Assembly (NCBI GenBank): GCA_959601025.1
Contig: CAUGOD010000005.1
Location: forward strand, 1-64,000
Reading direction: 5' to 3'
DNA length: 64,000 nucleotides
Origin: an uncultured Oscillospiraceae bacterium
GTDB lineage: Bacteria > Bacillota > Clostridia > Oscillospirales > Acutalibacteraceae
Below are positions 32,829 to 41,204 of the stretch, one piece after another; position 1 is the stretch's first letter, and each line of letters begins with the position of its first letter. Both the position numbers and the translations under genes were made by a program. The notes below the pieces were generated by a model, which searched no databases, had not been told where the DNA came from, and worked only from the letters and a program-made list of their open reading frames with translations.

Positions 32829-35800
32829 ATGACAAACGCCGTGGAAATAAAAAAAGCAGCCGATGAGACACGCAGCCCCGGAAAAGAATATAGCCATAGG
32901 GAGCATGAGGAATATATTGCCGACCTGCACATCCATTCCCGCTATTCCCGGGCGACCAGCCGGGAATGCGTACCGGAATATTTGAATTTTTGGGCTGGAC
33001 GCAAGGGAATTCAACTGCTGGGGACCGGTGATTTCACCCATCCCGCCTGGAGGGAGGAGCTGAAGGAAAAGCTCCTGCCGGCCGAGGAAGGGCTGTACGT
33101 CCTGAAGGACGAATATCGGCTGAAAAATGATGCCGCTGGTGCAGACGCCTCCCCTCGATTTGTGGTCAGCGGTGAGATTAGTTCCATTTATAAAAAGAAC
33201 GGCCGGGTGCGGAAGGTTCATAACCTTATCCTTTTGCCGGGACTGGAGGCGGCGGAAGCCATCGCCGTCAAGTTGGAAGCGATCGGAAATATCCACTCCG
33301 ACGGTCGTCCGATCCTCGGACTGGACAGCCGGGATCTGCTGGAAATCGTGCTGGACGCCTGCCCGCAGGCTGTTTTTATTCCGGCGCATATCTGGACGCC
33401 GCACTTTTCGCTGTTCGGCGCTTTTTCCGGGTTCGATACGATCGAGGAATGCTTTGGCGACCTGACGCCATATATCCACGCGTTGGAAACCGGCCTCTCC
33501 TCGGATCCGCCGATGAATTGGCGGCTCTCGGCGCTGGATTCCTATCTGCTGGTATCCAATTCCGATGCGCATTCCCCCTCCAAGCTGGGGCGGGAGGCGA
33601 ATCTGTTTGCGACGGCGCTGTCCTATCCCGCTCTTGCTTCCGCGCTTGGAGGACCGGAGCAGGAAGGCTTTACGGGAACCATCGAATTTTTCCCGGAAGA
33701 GGGAAAATATCATCTGGACGGACACCGGAACTGCGGGCAATGTCTGACGCCGACCGAAGCGGAACAGTTGGGAGGAAAGTGCCCGGTCTGCGGACGGAAG
33801 CTGACCACCGGCGTTCTCCATCGGGTGGAACAGCTGGCTGACCGCCCGGAGGGCTTTATCCTGCCCGGCGCGCGGCCGTTCGAAAGTCTCGTTCCGCTGG
33901 AGGAGGTAATCGCTGCCTCTACCGGCCGTTCGGCAACCAGCGTTCGGGTTACAGAGCAATACGAAGCGCTCCTGCGGGAGCTGGGTCCGGAATTCTATAT
34001 TCTGAGAAAAGCGCCGCTTTCCGATATCGAAAAAGCGGCGGGTCTCTGCGTGGCGGAAGGGATTCGCCGCATGCGCTGCGGCGAAGTCGACCGGATTCCG
34101 GGCTATGACGGGGAATACGGAAAAATCGGTTTGCTGGATAAGGAGGAGATTGACCGCCTGTCCGGCCAGCTCTGTTTTTTTGGCGCGGAAGCTCGGAAAA
34201 AGGAGTCCAAACCCAGGAAAGCGTCCGTTGTGAAAAAGGCTGTCCGGAAAGAAACGAATATCGCGGCGGAAATCGCGGAAGAGCTTCGTCCGGCTGTAGA
34301 CGGCGATATCCTGGCGGAGCTGAACGAGGAGCAGCGGGCAGCTGTCACGGCGGAAGGATCGGCAGTCGCGGTGATTGCCGGTCCGGGCACCGGCAAGACA
34401 AAGACGCTGGTATCCCGCATTGTGTATCTTGTGAGGGAGAAGGGGATAAGCCCCTCTTCCATTACAGCTGTTACCTTTACCAATAAAGCGGCGGAGGAGA
34501 TGCGGGAACGGCTGGAGAAGGCCTTTGGCGGAAAACGGGCGACGAAGGGCATGACCATCGGCACCTTCCACGCCATCGGCCTTCAGCTGCTGGAGGAACA
34601 GGGAATGACCGTTGCCGTGGCCGACGAGGCGGAGGCGGAAGCAGCGGCGGAAGACGTGATCGGCGAATACGGGCTGACTCTGTCTCCGGTTCGATTCCTT
34701 CAGGCTGTTTCCCGGATGAAGAACGGTGAGAACCTGTCGGAGGAGATTCCGAAGGAGGCGGCAGCGGCCTACAGTAAACGGCTGGACGCGGCCGGCGTCA
34801 TGGACTTTGACGATATCCTGATCCGAGCCTTAGCGCTATCCGAAAGCGGAGCCATTGACAAGATGCGCTTTTCCTGCCTGCTGGTGGATGAGTTTCAGGA
34901 TATTAACGATATACAATATCGTCTGGTGGAAGCGTGGAGCCAGGAGAATGGCCGCCTGTTCGTGATCGGCGACCCGGATCAGGCGATTTACGGCTTCCGC
35001 GGATCGGATGCCCGCTGCTTTGACCGGCTGAAGGCGACGTTTCCCGCTCTGCATCCGATCCGATTGGTGAAAAATTACCGTTCCGCTCCGCCGATCCTTC
35101 GCTGCGCCCTGCCGGTAATTGAGCGCAACCCGGCGCCGGAGGGAGGTCGGGCGCTGGAGCCATGGCGGGAAAACGGTTCGCCGGTGCGGCTTCTCCACAC
35201 GCCGGATGAATTTTCAGAAGGCATTTTTATCGCGAAGGAAATCAATCGGATGGTGGGCGGAATGGATATGCTGGACGCCCAATCCTTAAAGATTCGGAAC
35301 GGAAGCGTGGGCTTTTCGGATATCGCCGTTCTGTACCGAACCCATCGTCAGGCGGAAACGCTGGAAACCTGCCTTCGCCGGGAAGGGATTCCTTACGTCG
35401 TTACCGGTCGGGAATCCTATCTTTCAGACAGCTCGGTGAGAGGAACGCTGGGCTTTTTCCGTTTTCTTCTGAATCCAGCGGACAGGCGCGGACTGCACGC
35501 CTGTCTCTTGAGTTTCGGCTGTCCCCGGAAAACGCTTCGGATTTTTGAAGAGCGGGTTCCTCATCCGGAATATATCCGTTCGTCCAATGACCTGCCGCCC
35601 GAGCTGAAAACGGTGGAAGCGCTGAGAAAATGGGTGGAGCTGGCGGAAGCCTATGCCTCGCGGATTCGGAAGGAGAAGCCGGCCGCGCTTCTTCGGGACT
35701 GGCCGGACGACAGCGGGCTATCTGGTAAGGAACCGCTGCTCAAGCTGCAGCGCGCCGCTATTTTCCACAGCCGTCTTTCGGATTTCCTGCATAACCTCGC

Positions 35801-36152
35801 GACCGGAGAGGAAGGGGATATCCGCCGCAGCGGCGAAAAATCCTACCGGGGCGACGCCGTTTCTCTGATGACCCTGCACGGGTCCAAGGGGCTGGAATTC
35901 CCCGTTGTGTTTCTCTGCGGCGTACGTAAAGGCGTTTTGCCGCTGGAGCGACCCGGATATGCGGCGGATATTGCCGAGGAAAGACGGCTGTTTTATGTCG
36001 GTATGACCCGGGCGAAGGAGGAGCTGTTTTTGTTGAATTCCGGAGAACGCTCTCTATTCCTGGAGGACATCCCCGCAGCCTTTCTAGAAACGGGGAATAC
36101 GCTGGAGGGAACGTCGCCCTATGGTGGAAAACAGCTGAGCTTCTTTGATTAA
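32829..36152 (+). CDS. PHP domain - zinc ribbon - UvrD/PcrA-type helicase fusion
   Basis: An 1107-residue protein with three modules. Residues about 28-290 form a PHP phosphoesterase-like domain of the TIGR00375 type (ADLHIHSRYSRATS; GTGDFTHP; SNSDAHSPSKLGREANLFAT). A CxxC...CxxC zinc ribbon follows (CGQC near 301, CPVCGRK near 318). After a basic linker (about 455-480) comes a superfamily 1 helicase: LNEEQRAAVTAEGSAVAVIA, Walker A GPGTGKTKT near 517, VTFTNKAAEEMRERLE, LLVDEFQDIND near 684, GDPDQAIYGFRGSD, VKNYRSAP, and SLMTLHGSKGLEFPVVFLCG near 1014. It probably unwinds and processes DNA. The helicase part is a little shorter than UvrD. It has its own promoter, and no partner gene is near. 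Confidence 0.9.
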   Translation: MTNAVEIKKAADETRSPGKEYSHREHEEYIADLHIHSRYSRATSRECVPEYLNFWAGRKGIQLLGTGDFTHPAWREELKEKLLPAEEGLYVLKDEYRLKNDAAGADASPRFVVSGEISSIYKKNGRVRKVHNLILLPGLEAAEAIAVKLEAIGNIHSDGRPILGLDSRDLLEIVLDACPQAVFIPAHIWTPHFSLFGAFSGFDTIEECFGDLTPYIHALETGLSSDPPMNWRLSALDSYLLVSNSDAHSPSKLGREANLFATALSYPALASALGGPEQEGFTGTIEFFPEEGKYHLDGHRNCGQCLTPTEAEQLGGKCPVCGRKLTTGVLHRVEQLADRPEGFILPGARPFESLVPLEEVIAASTGRSATSVRVTEQYEALLRELGPEFYILRKAPLSDIEKAAGLCVAEGIRRMRCGEVDRIPGYDGEYGKIGLLDKEEIDRLSGQLCFFGAEARKKESKPRKASVVKKAVRKETNIAAEIAEELRPAVDGDILAELNEEQRAAVTAEGSAVAVIAGPGTGKTKTLVSRIVYLVREKGISPSSITAVTFTNKAAEEMRERLEKAFGGKRATKGMTIGTFHAIGLQLLEEQGMTVAVADEAEAEAAAEDVIGEYGLTLSPVRFLQAVSRMKNGENLSEEIPKEAAAAYSKRLDAAGVMDFDDILIRALALSESGAIDKMRFSCLLVDEFQDINDIQYRLVEAWSQENGRLFVIGDPDQAIYGFRGSDARCFDRLKATFPALHPIRLVKNYRSAPPILRCALPVIERNPAPEGGRALEPWRENGSPVRLLHTPDEFSEGIFIAKEINRMVGGMDMLDAQSLKIRNGSVGFSDIAVLYRTHRQAETLETCLRREGIPYVVTGRESYLSDSSVRGTLGFFRFLLNPADRRGLHACLLSFGCPRKTLRIFEERVPHPEYIRSSNDLPPELKTVEALRKWVELAEAYASRIRKEKPAALLRDWPDDSGLSGKEPLLKLQRAAIFHSRLSDFLHNLATGEEGDIRRSGEKSYRGDAVSLMTLHGSKGLEFPVVFLCGVRKGVLPLERPGYAADIAEERRLFYVGMTRAKEELFLLNSGERSLFLEDIPAAFLETGNTLEGTSPYGGKQLSFFD

Positions 36153-36299
36153 TCCAAAACAAAGGGGATATTTTCCAGTTCGACTTATCCCAATTTTCTG
36201 ATTTAGTAGGATGAATATTGTATTTCCTTCAAAAGTCCTTGTCATTTTTTCGGAACGTGGTAACGTTAGATACAGGAATCTAGAATGGGAGGAATTTAT

Positions 36300-37373
36300 G
36301 TGAAAATCCTGCCTTTGGAGTTACAGGAAGGCATTTTTTCGGAATGCTGGAGCAGTTATATTGTGGCGGCGGCGCTTCCTCACGAAGGAACGCGTCCCTG
36401 GTTTCTGGAACGTTTCGTTGATTTCTACGTTCCGGAGGATCTGGCCGCGGTTTATTATCAGAACGATCCGCTTTTCGGTCCGTTTGCCGATTATGATGAG
36501 ATATTGGAATATGAATCCATCGACTGGCAGAGAGGGGATTTGATTTCCTTGCTGATCGACCGGATCGATAACGATCGGTATATTATGATCTCTTGTCTAT
36601 CACAGGGTTATCTGCATGAAATCATGCTGGTAGGGTATGATGAATCCTCTTTCTATTATTATCGGCCCGCCAGCGATCACGGTGAGGTTCTGACGATACC
36701 GTATTCCGAACTATGGTCGTCCTTTGCCTGTGCTGTGGAAGCGTACGCCGCTGATCCGGCTTCGCAGCGTTCAGTGCTGTATCATCATCTTCCTTTGAGC
36801 TGTTTTCATATCAAAGAGGTTCATGAGCGACCAATCCGTATGGAAAGGATCGAGGGTGCGGTTTTTGAGATGGCGGCAACAGACGCGCACGTTCGCGCGC
36901 TGTCGGGCAGCAATCAAAAAGGGGAATATTTCTATCACGGCGACGGATTGTATGTTCTTATGAAACGGATCATTCGGTCGATAGCGGACGGTACGGACGA
37001 GGAATGGGCGCTTTCCCGCTCCATCAAAGTCCTGAAAAAGCTACAGGAGGCACGGCTTGGCCTGACAAAGCGTCTCTCTTATTGTCAGCAGGATTGGGAT
37101 ATTGTGCTTGACCGTGCGCTGATGTCCCAGTACGACGAGATGATCAAGCGGATCGCGCTTTGCCGGTGCTATCTGATGAAATTTGAGATTGCACGGGAGC
37201 GTCGTTATCTCTTTCAGGCTATCGACCTGCTGGATGATATCTGCCGGAGGGACAGCTATTGCCTGAACCGCACCCTTCTCGCGCTTCGGAAAGGGGTAAA
37301 CGACGTTTTTGCCGAACAGGTGAACAGCATGGCGGAGCTTTGCCGGAAACCGCAAAGTTCCTGCGCCAGCTGA
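36300..37373 (+). CDS. Unidentified protein, possibly with a BtrH-like/papain-like N-terminal domain
   Basis: A 357-residue soluble protein without signal peptide or membrane helix. Residues about 10-165 show the spacing of a C39/BtrH-like fold: ECWSSYIVAAALPHEGTRPW near the start, an aspartate- and tyrosine-rich middle, and a HEIMLVGYDESSFYYYRPA segment like the G-Y-D-x-x-x-x-x-Y block of cysteine-peptidase-like domains. The rest is helical. I am not sure of the family. BtrH-like proteins occur as acyltransferases and in peptide natural-product clusters, but no such genes are near. GTG at 36300 has GGGAGGA six bases upstream; an in-frame ATG at 36285 is an alternative. The gene stands alone between the helicase gene and repeat elements. 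Confidence 0.6.
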   Translation: MKILPLELQEGIFSECWSSYIVAAALPHEGTRPWFLERFVDFYVPEDLAAVYYQNDPLFGPFADYDEILEYESIDWQRGDLISLLIDRIDNDRYIMISCLSQGYLHEIMLVGYDESSFYYYRPASDHGEVLTIPYSELWSSFACAVEAYAADPASQRSVLYHHLPLSCFHIKEVHERPIRMERIEGAVFEMAATDAHVRALSGSNQKGEYFYHGDGLYVLMKRIIRSIADGTDEEWALSRSIKVLKKLQEARLGLTKRLSYCQQDWDIVLDRALMSQYDEMIKRIALCRCYLMKFEIARERRYLFQAIDLLDDICRRDSYCLNRTLLALRKGVNDVFAEQVNSMAELCRKPQSSCAS

Positions 37374-37403
37374 CGAAGAATCCGATAGGGTTTGTCGATC
37401 GAC

Positions 37404-37433
37404 CGGGACTGTCCTTAAAGGGGGACAGTCCCG
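37404..37433 (+). terminator. Hairpin after the unidentified gene
   Basis: CGGGACTGTCC (37404-37414) pairs perfectly with GGACAGTCCCG (37423-37433); the tail TTTCCA is only weakly T-rich. It probably acts as a terminator. Confidence 0.6.
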
Positions 37434-37528
37434 TTTCCACTTGTTATACCCCGGATAAACAGAAATGAAAATGCAGAAAAGAAGAAATTTCTATTTTTCC
37501 GCGGTTTGACTTTATCTCTTTTTTACTT

Positions 37529-37688
37529 TATGGTATAATGACAACGTTGGGAAAATGCCGACAGGCATTTTCGATTGCGCCGCCGGCAAACGCCAGCATA
37601 GAATCCGGTTGGGCGGCGCTATGGTATAATGTCGTCACACGCCGCCGGAAATCGTGGGAAGAGAATCCGGTTGGGCGGCGTTACGATA
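37529..37688 (+). repeat. Structured repeat: one full and one shortened unit upstream of lepB
   Basis: The first unit (37529-37619, 91 bases) begins TATGGTATAATG and holds the small stem-loop GAAAATGCC/GGCATTTTC and the large GCGCCGCC/GGGCGGCGC stem-loop. The second unit (37620 to about 37681) has lost the small stem-loop, keeps ACGCCGCC...GGGCGGCGT, and ends in a degenerate TACGATA (37682-37688). The family is the same as at 31505-31780 but on the opposite strand, so that here too it reads toward the downstream start codon. Confidence 0.9.
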
Positions 37689-37704
37689 TAAATGGGGGAT
37701 TAGC

Positions 37705-38313
37705 ATGCAGGGCAGCAGGGCGGAAACCGCACGGGAATTGCCGGAAACCGATGAAATCGAAGAAGTGGAAAGCAGCGCCTCCTCTGCTGAAGGCGTGATA
37801 GCCGGGCTGTACGACTGGATCAGCGCGGCGGTTTTTGCTCTTGTGCTGGTCACGCTGGTCTTTTCCTTCTGGTTCCGCATTGTTGAAGTGGATGGGGATT
37901 CCATGAATCCGACGCTGTATGACGCCGAGCGGCTGATCACCCACCGCTTGGGTTACACGCCGGAGAAAGGCGATATCGTTATTGTCAATATGCACACCAA
38001 GGAACCTCTAGTGAAACGGATAATTGCGGTCGGCGGGGATATGCTGCGGATTGACGACGAGACAAACACGGTTTATATCAACGGAAAAGCGCTGGACGAA
38101 TCCTATATTCAGGGACAGACCTATTCGTTAGGCTTCGGTACGGAGGAACGGGTGATTCCCGACGGCTATGTATTTGTCATGGGGGATAACCGGGAAAATT
38201 CCACCGACAGCCGTTTTATGAACCAGGTCGGCTTCGTAAAGCAAAGCGATTTAATCGGCAAAGCGGTTTATCGCTTTTTCCCTTTAAACAAGGCCGGGGG
38301 CCTGTATGACTAA
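37705..38313 (+). CDS. lepB: Signal peptidase I (first of two)
   Basis: A 202-residue type I signal peptidase. An acidic N-terminus (about 1-30) precedes one membrane anchor (AAVFALVLVTLVFSFWFRI), and the catalytic part is outside. The catalytic Ser is in VDGDSMNPTL and the Lys in EPLVKRIIAVGGDMLRIDD; YVFVMGDNRENSTDSRFM is the third conserved box. It removes signal peptides from exported proteins. The ATG at 37705 has GGGGG six bases upstream. Its leader is formed by the structured repeat. The stop overlaps the start of a close paralogue. Confidence 0.94.
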   Translation: MQGSRAETARELPETDEIEEVESSASSAEGVIAGLYDWISAAVFALVLVTLVFSFWFRIVEVDGDSMNPTLYDAERLITHRLGYTPEKGDIVIVNMHTKEPLVKRIIAVGGDMLRIDDETNTVYINGKALDESYIQGQTYSLGFGTEERVIPDGYVFVMGDNRENSTDSRFMNQVGFVKQSDLIGKAVYRFFPLNKAGGLYD

Positions 38314-38932
38314 TAAAGAAAACTCTTGGAAAGGACCCGGAGACATGGAAAACGAGGAAGTACAAAAGATGCCGCCGATGGAAGAAACGGATGAAACAAC
38401 GGAAAACGGGAAATCCGTGGTGGTTGGCCTGTACGAATGGGTCGGCGCCGCTATTTTTTCATTGGCCTTCGTGGTACTGGTGTTCACCTTTTTGTTTCGG
38501 ATCGTCGGCGTGGTCGGCAATTCGATGAATCCGACCCTGAGTTGGGGCGACCGGCTGATTATTACCCGGATTGGCTATACGCCGCAGCAGGGGGATATCG
38601 TCATCGTTAACCGCTATACGGAGGAACCGCTGGTGAAACGGGTGGTTGCGATCGGCGGAGATGCTCTGCGGATCGACGATGAAACCGGAACGGTCTACGT
38701 TAACGGGGAAGCGCTGGACGAGCCGTACATCCAGGGACATACCTATTCGCTCGGGCTTGGAACAGAGGAACAGACTGTGCCGGCGGGCACGGTATTTGTT
38801 ATGGGGGATAATCGGGAGCATTCCAAGGACAGCCGATATATCGACGAGGTCGGATTTGTGAATGAAAGCGACATTATAGGGAAGGCGATTTTCCGGTTCC
38901 TTCCGCTGAGCGAAGCGAAGAGTCTGTATTAA
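38306..38932 (+). CDS. lepB: Signal peptidase I (second of two)
   Basis: A 208-residue paralogue of the gene before it, sharing most of its catalytic domain. The anchor is AAIFSLAFVVLVFTFLFRI, the Ser is in VGNSMNPTLSWGDRL, the Lys in EPLVKRVVAIGGDALRIDD, and FVMGDNREHSKDSRY follows. A tandem duplication is the simplest origin, followed by divergence at the N-terminus and around the Ser box (VVGNSM against VDGDSM). It overlaps the first gene by eight bases, with GGGGG upstream; an in-frame ATG at 38345 is a possible alternative. A terminator follows at 38966-38999. Confidence 0.93.
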   Translation: MTNKENSWKGPGDMENEEVQKMPPMEETDETTENGKSVVVGLYEWVGAAIFSLAFVVLVFTFLFRIVGVVGNSMNPTLSWGDRLIITRIGYTPQQGDIVIVNRYTEEPLVKRVVAIGGDALRIDDETGTVYVNGEALDEPYIQGHTYSLGLGTEEQTVPAGTVFVMGDNREHSKDSRYIDEVGFVNESDIIGKAIFRFLPLSEAKSLY

Positions 38933-38965
38933 GCCATGAAATCAAGGAAATGGAAGACAATACTG

Positions 38966-38999
38966 ACAGCGGGGGAAGGCTATCTCTCCCGCTGTTTTT
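38966..38999 (+). terminator. Terminator after the signal peptidase genes
   Basis: ACAGCGGG.GA pairs with TC.CCCGCTGT, followed by five T. Confidence 0.75.
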
Positions 39000-39023
39000 A
39001 ACACGATGGGACGGTGACCGTAT

Positions 39024-39890
39024 ATGGAGCAGCCGATGGGAAATATCCAATGGTTTCCCGGACATATGACCAGAACCAAGCGGAAGATACAGGAAAGTCT
39101 TCCGCTTGTGGATATGATCGTGGAGATCATTGACGCGCGGATTCCGGTCAGCAGCAGGAACCCGGACCTGGACGTGCTGACAGCCGGAAAGCCCCGCGCT
39201 GTTATTCTAAATAAAGCGGATATCGCCGACGAGAGGGCAACCGCCGAATGGGTACGGTATTTCCAGGGACAGGGCGTCGCGGCCGCCGCGATGGACTGTA
39301 AAAGCGGTAAAGGGACGTCCGCCTTTTCCCCGATGGTCCAGCGGGTGCTGGCGGACCGGATCGCGCAATGGAAGGCGAAAGGGATGACAAAACGTCCGAT
39401 CCGGATGATGGTTGCCGGCATCCCGAATTCCGGGAAATCCTCCTTTATCAACCGCATGTCCCGCAGCGGAAAAGCGAAAGTGGAGGACCGGCCGGGTGTG
39501 ACCCGGGGAAACCAGTGGTATGTCACCGCCGATGGATATCAAATGTTGGATACGCCCGGGGTCCTGTGGCCGAAATTCGAGGATCAGACGATCGCGCAGC
39601 ATCTTGCCTATACCGGCGCTATCCGGGACGAGGTGCTGGACAGCGAGGAGCTGGCCTGCGGCCTGCTGTCCATTCTCGGCGCGCATTACGCGCCTCTCCT
39701 CCGGGAGCGCTATAAGCTGCCGGAGGAACTGCCCGAAGACGGATGGAAGCTATTGCAGCAGATCGGCCGGAAGCGCGGTATGCTGGTTTCCGGCGGAGAG
39801 GTCAATACGGAGCGGGCGGCGATCATGCTGCTGGACGAGTTCCGCGCGGGAAAAATCGGACGGATCACGCTGGAACATCCTGGTGGATAG
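39024..39890 (+). CDS. rbgA: Ribosome biogenesis GTPase RbgA (YlqF)
   Basis: A 288-residue circularly permuted GTPase needed for late assembly of the 50S subunit. The order of the G motifs is permuted: NKAD (G4) at residues 63-66 comes before GIPNSGKSSF (G1) at about 132-141 and DTPGVLW (G3) at about 176. The N-terminal IQWFPGHMTRTKRKI is the RbgA signature. GGTGA lies about seven bases before the ATG. Its neighbours rnhB and yraN form the same cluster as in Bacillus; the spacing to rnhB is 24 bases. Confidence 0.95.
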   Translation: MEQPMGNIQWFPGHMTRTKRKIQESLPLVDMIVEIIDARIPVSSRNPDLDVLTAGKPRAVILNKADIADERATAEWVRYFQGQGVAAAAMDCKSGKGTSAFSPMVQRVLADRIAQWKAKGMTKRPIRMMVAGIPNSGKSSFINRMSRSGKAKVEDRPGVTRGNQWYVTADGYQMLDTPGVLWPKFEDQTIAQHLAYTGAIRDEVLDSEELACGLLSILGAHYAPLLRERYKLPEELPEDGWKLLQQIGRKRGMLVSGGEVNTERAAIMLLDEFRAGKIGRITLEHPGG

Positions 39891-39914
39891 AGAGGGACAA
39901 GGAGGCAATAAAAA

Positions 39915-40541
39915 GTGGCGAAGGAACAGGATGGCATGTTGAACAATTACGAATTTGACCGTGCCATTTACGCGGACGGATACACCGCCGTCTGCGGGGT
40001 GGACGAAGCGGGGCGCGGCCCTTTGGCCGGTCCGGTCTATGCCGCGGCGGTCATCCTTGATCCGGCGCGGGAGATTGAAGGGCTGAACGACTCGAAAAAG
40101 CTCAGTGAAAAAAAGCGGGAGCGGCTGTTTGACCAGATACAGCGGGCGGCGGTCGCCTGGTCGGTTGCCAGCGCGTCGGTGGAGGAGATTGAGCTGCTCA
40201 ATATCCTGCAGGCTACTTTTTTGGCCATGAAACGGGCGGTGGACGGGCTTGCCGTCCCGCCGGAGCTGGCGATTATCGACGGGAATCAGATGCCGCCCGG
40301 CCTTTCCGTTCCTTCTCGCACCATCGTAAAGGGAGACGCCTTGTCCGCTTCGATTGCGGCGGCATCCATCCTTGCCAAGGTGAGCCGGGATCGCTTTATG
40401 GCTGAGATGGATCAGCGTTATCCGCAATACCAGTTTGCCAGGCACAAAGGCTATGGAACGGCGCTGCACATCCGGTTGATACGGGAATACGGCCCGTCGC
40501 CGATTCATCGCCCCAGCTTTTTAAGGAAAATATTAACGTAA
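39915..40541 (+). CDS. rnhB: Ribonuclease HII
   Basis: A 208-residue RNase HII, which cuts the RNA strand of RNA-DNA hybrids and removes misincorporated ribonucleotides. The active-site motif is CGVDEAGRGPLAGPVYAAAV with Asp and Glu. LNDSKKLSEKKRERLF follows, then AIIDGNQMP and the Asp-bearing GDALSASIAAASILAKVSRD. The start is GTG at 39915, with AAGGAGG about nine bases upstream. The gene lies between rbgA and yraN. Confidence 0.96.
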   Translation: MAKEQDGMLNNYEFDRAIYADGYTAVCGVDEAGRGPLAGPVYAAAVILDPAREIEGLNDSKKLSEKKRERLFDQIQRAAVAWSVASASVEEIELLNILQATFLAMKRAVDGLAVPPELAIIDGNQMPPGLSVPSRTIVKGDALSASIAAASILAKVSRDRFMAEMDQRYPQYQFARHKGYGTALHIRLIREYGPSPIHRPSFLRKILT

Positions 40542-40577
40542 AGCAATGCTTCTTTACCAGATGGGAGGCGAAGCAAA

Positions 40578-40964
40578 ATGGCCGGAATATCCAAAGGGGC
40601 GGCGGGCGAGGTGCTGGCCGCCCGCTTCCTTCGGGAGAAGGGGTATGAAATCTGGGCGGGGAACGTCTCCTCCCGTTTTGGCGAAATTGATATTGTCGCG
40701 GCGGACGGCCCTTATATCGTATTCGTGGAGGTCAAAACCCGTAGTGAGGATGCGCTGTATGCCCCGCGTGAAGCAGTGACAGCAAGGAAGCAGGAGCGCA
40801 TCCTCAAGACGGCGTTGCTCTTTCTGCAGCAGAACGCCGTCACGCTGCAGCCGCGCTTTGATGTGGTGGAAATCACCACCAGAAAGGGCGCGCCGATGGA
40901 AGCGGTGGAAATCGACCATATCCAGGGGGCCTTCGAAGCGGGCGACCTGCACGCGGCCTTTTAA
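40578..40964 (+). CDS. yraN: UPF0102 family endonuclease-fold protein YraN
   Basis: A 128-residue protein of the UPF0102 family, with a restriction-endonuclease-like core. The conserved pieces are KGAAGEVLAARFLREKGYEI, RFGEIDIVAADGPYIVFVEV with KTR, and the C-terminal RFDVVEI. Its biochemical role is not settled; the fold suggests nucleic-acid cleavage or binding. It starts 36 bases after rnhB and has GGGAGGC upstream. A terminator at 41063-41099 follows. Confidence 0.9.
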   Translation: MAGISKGAAGEVLAARFLREKGYEIWAGNVSSRFGEIDIVAADGPYIVFVEVKTRSEDALYAPREAVTARKQERILKTALLFLQQNAVTLQPRFDVVEITTRKGAPMEAVEIDHIQGAFEAGDLHAAF

Positions 40965-41062
40965 AATGCGTTGTTAAAGCATCGCGGTCGGAACGCCGGC
41001 TACAGGTTGGAGCAGGCTTCTTCCTTTCTTTTTTCCTATATCTTCGGCAACTATTTTCAGCA

Positions 41063-41099
41063 ACGGGTGGAAAAGGACGCGTTTTCCACCTGTTTTTTC
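41063..41099 (+). terminator. Terminator after yraN
   Basis: CGGGTGGAAAA pairs with TTTTCCACCTG (one wobble) around a short loop, with a tail of six T. The rest of the 240-base gap holds nothing recognisable. Confidence 0.85.
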
Positions 41100-41204
41100 T
41101 GCCGTCCCGGTATAAAAAGGGGGATAAAAGAACCGTGCATCCCGTATATTGCTTTCAGAGAAAGAACCACCGAGCCAACGCTTTCATGAAAGGATGGATG
41201 GACG

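Noticed and set aside
32808..34571. Long minus-strand open frame (587 codons) opposite the PHP-UvrD gene
   Set aside because: It is antisense to well-conserved helicase and PHP motifs and has no recognisable family.
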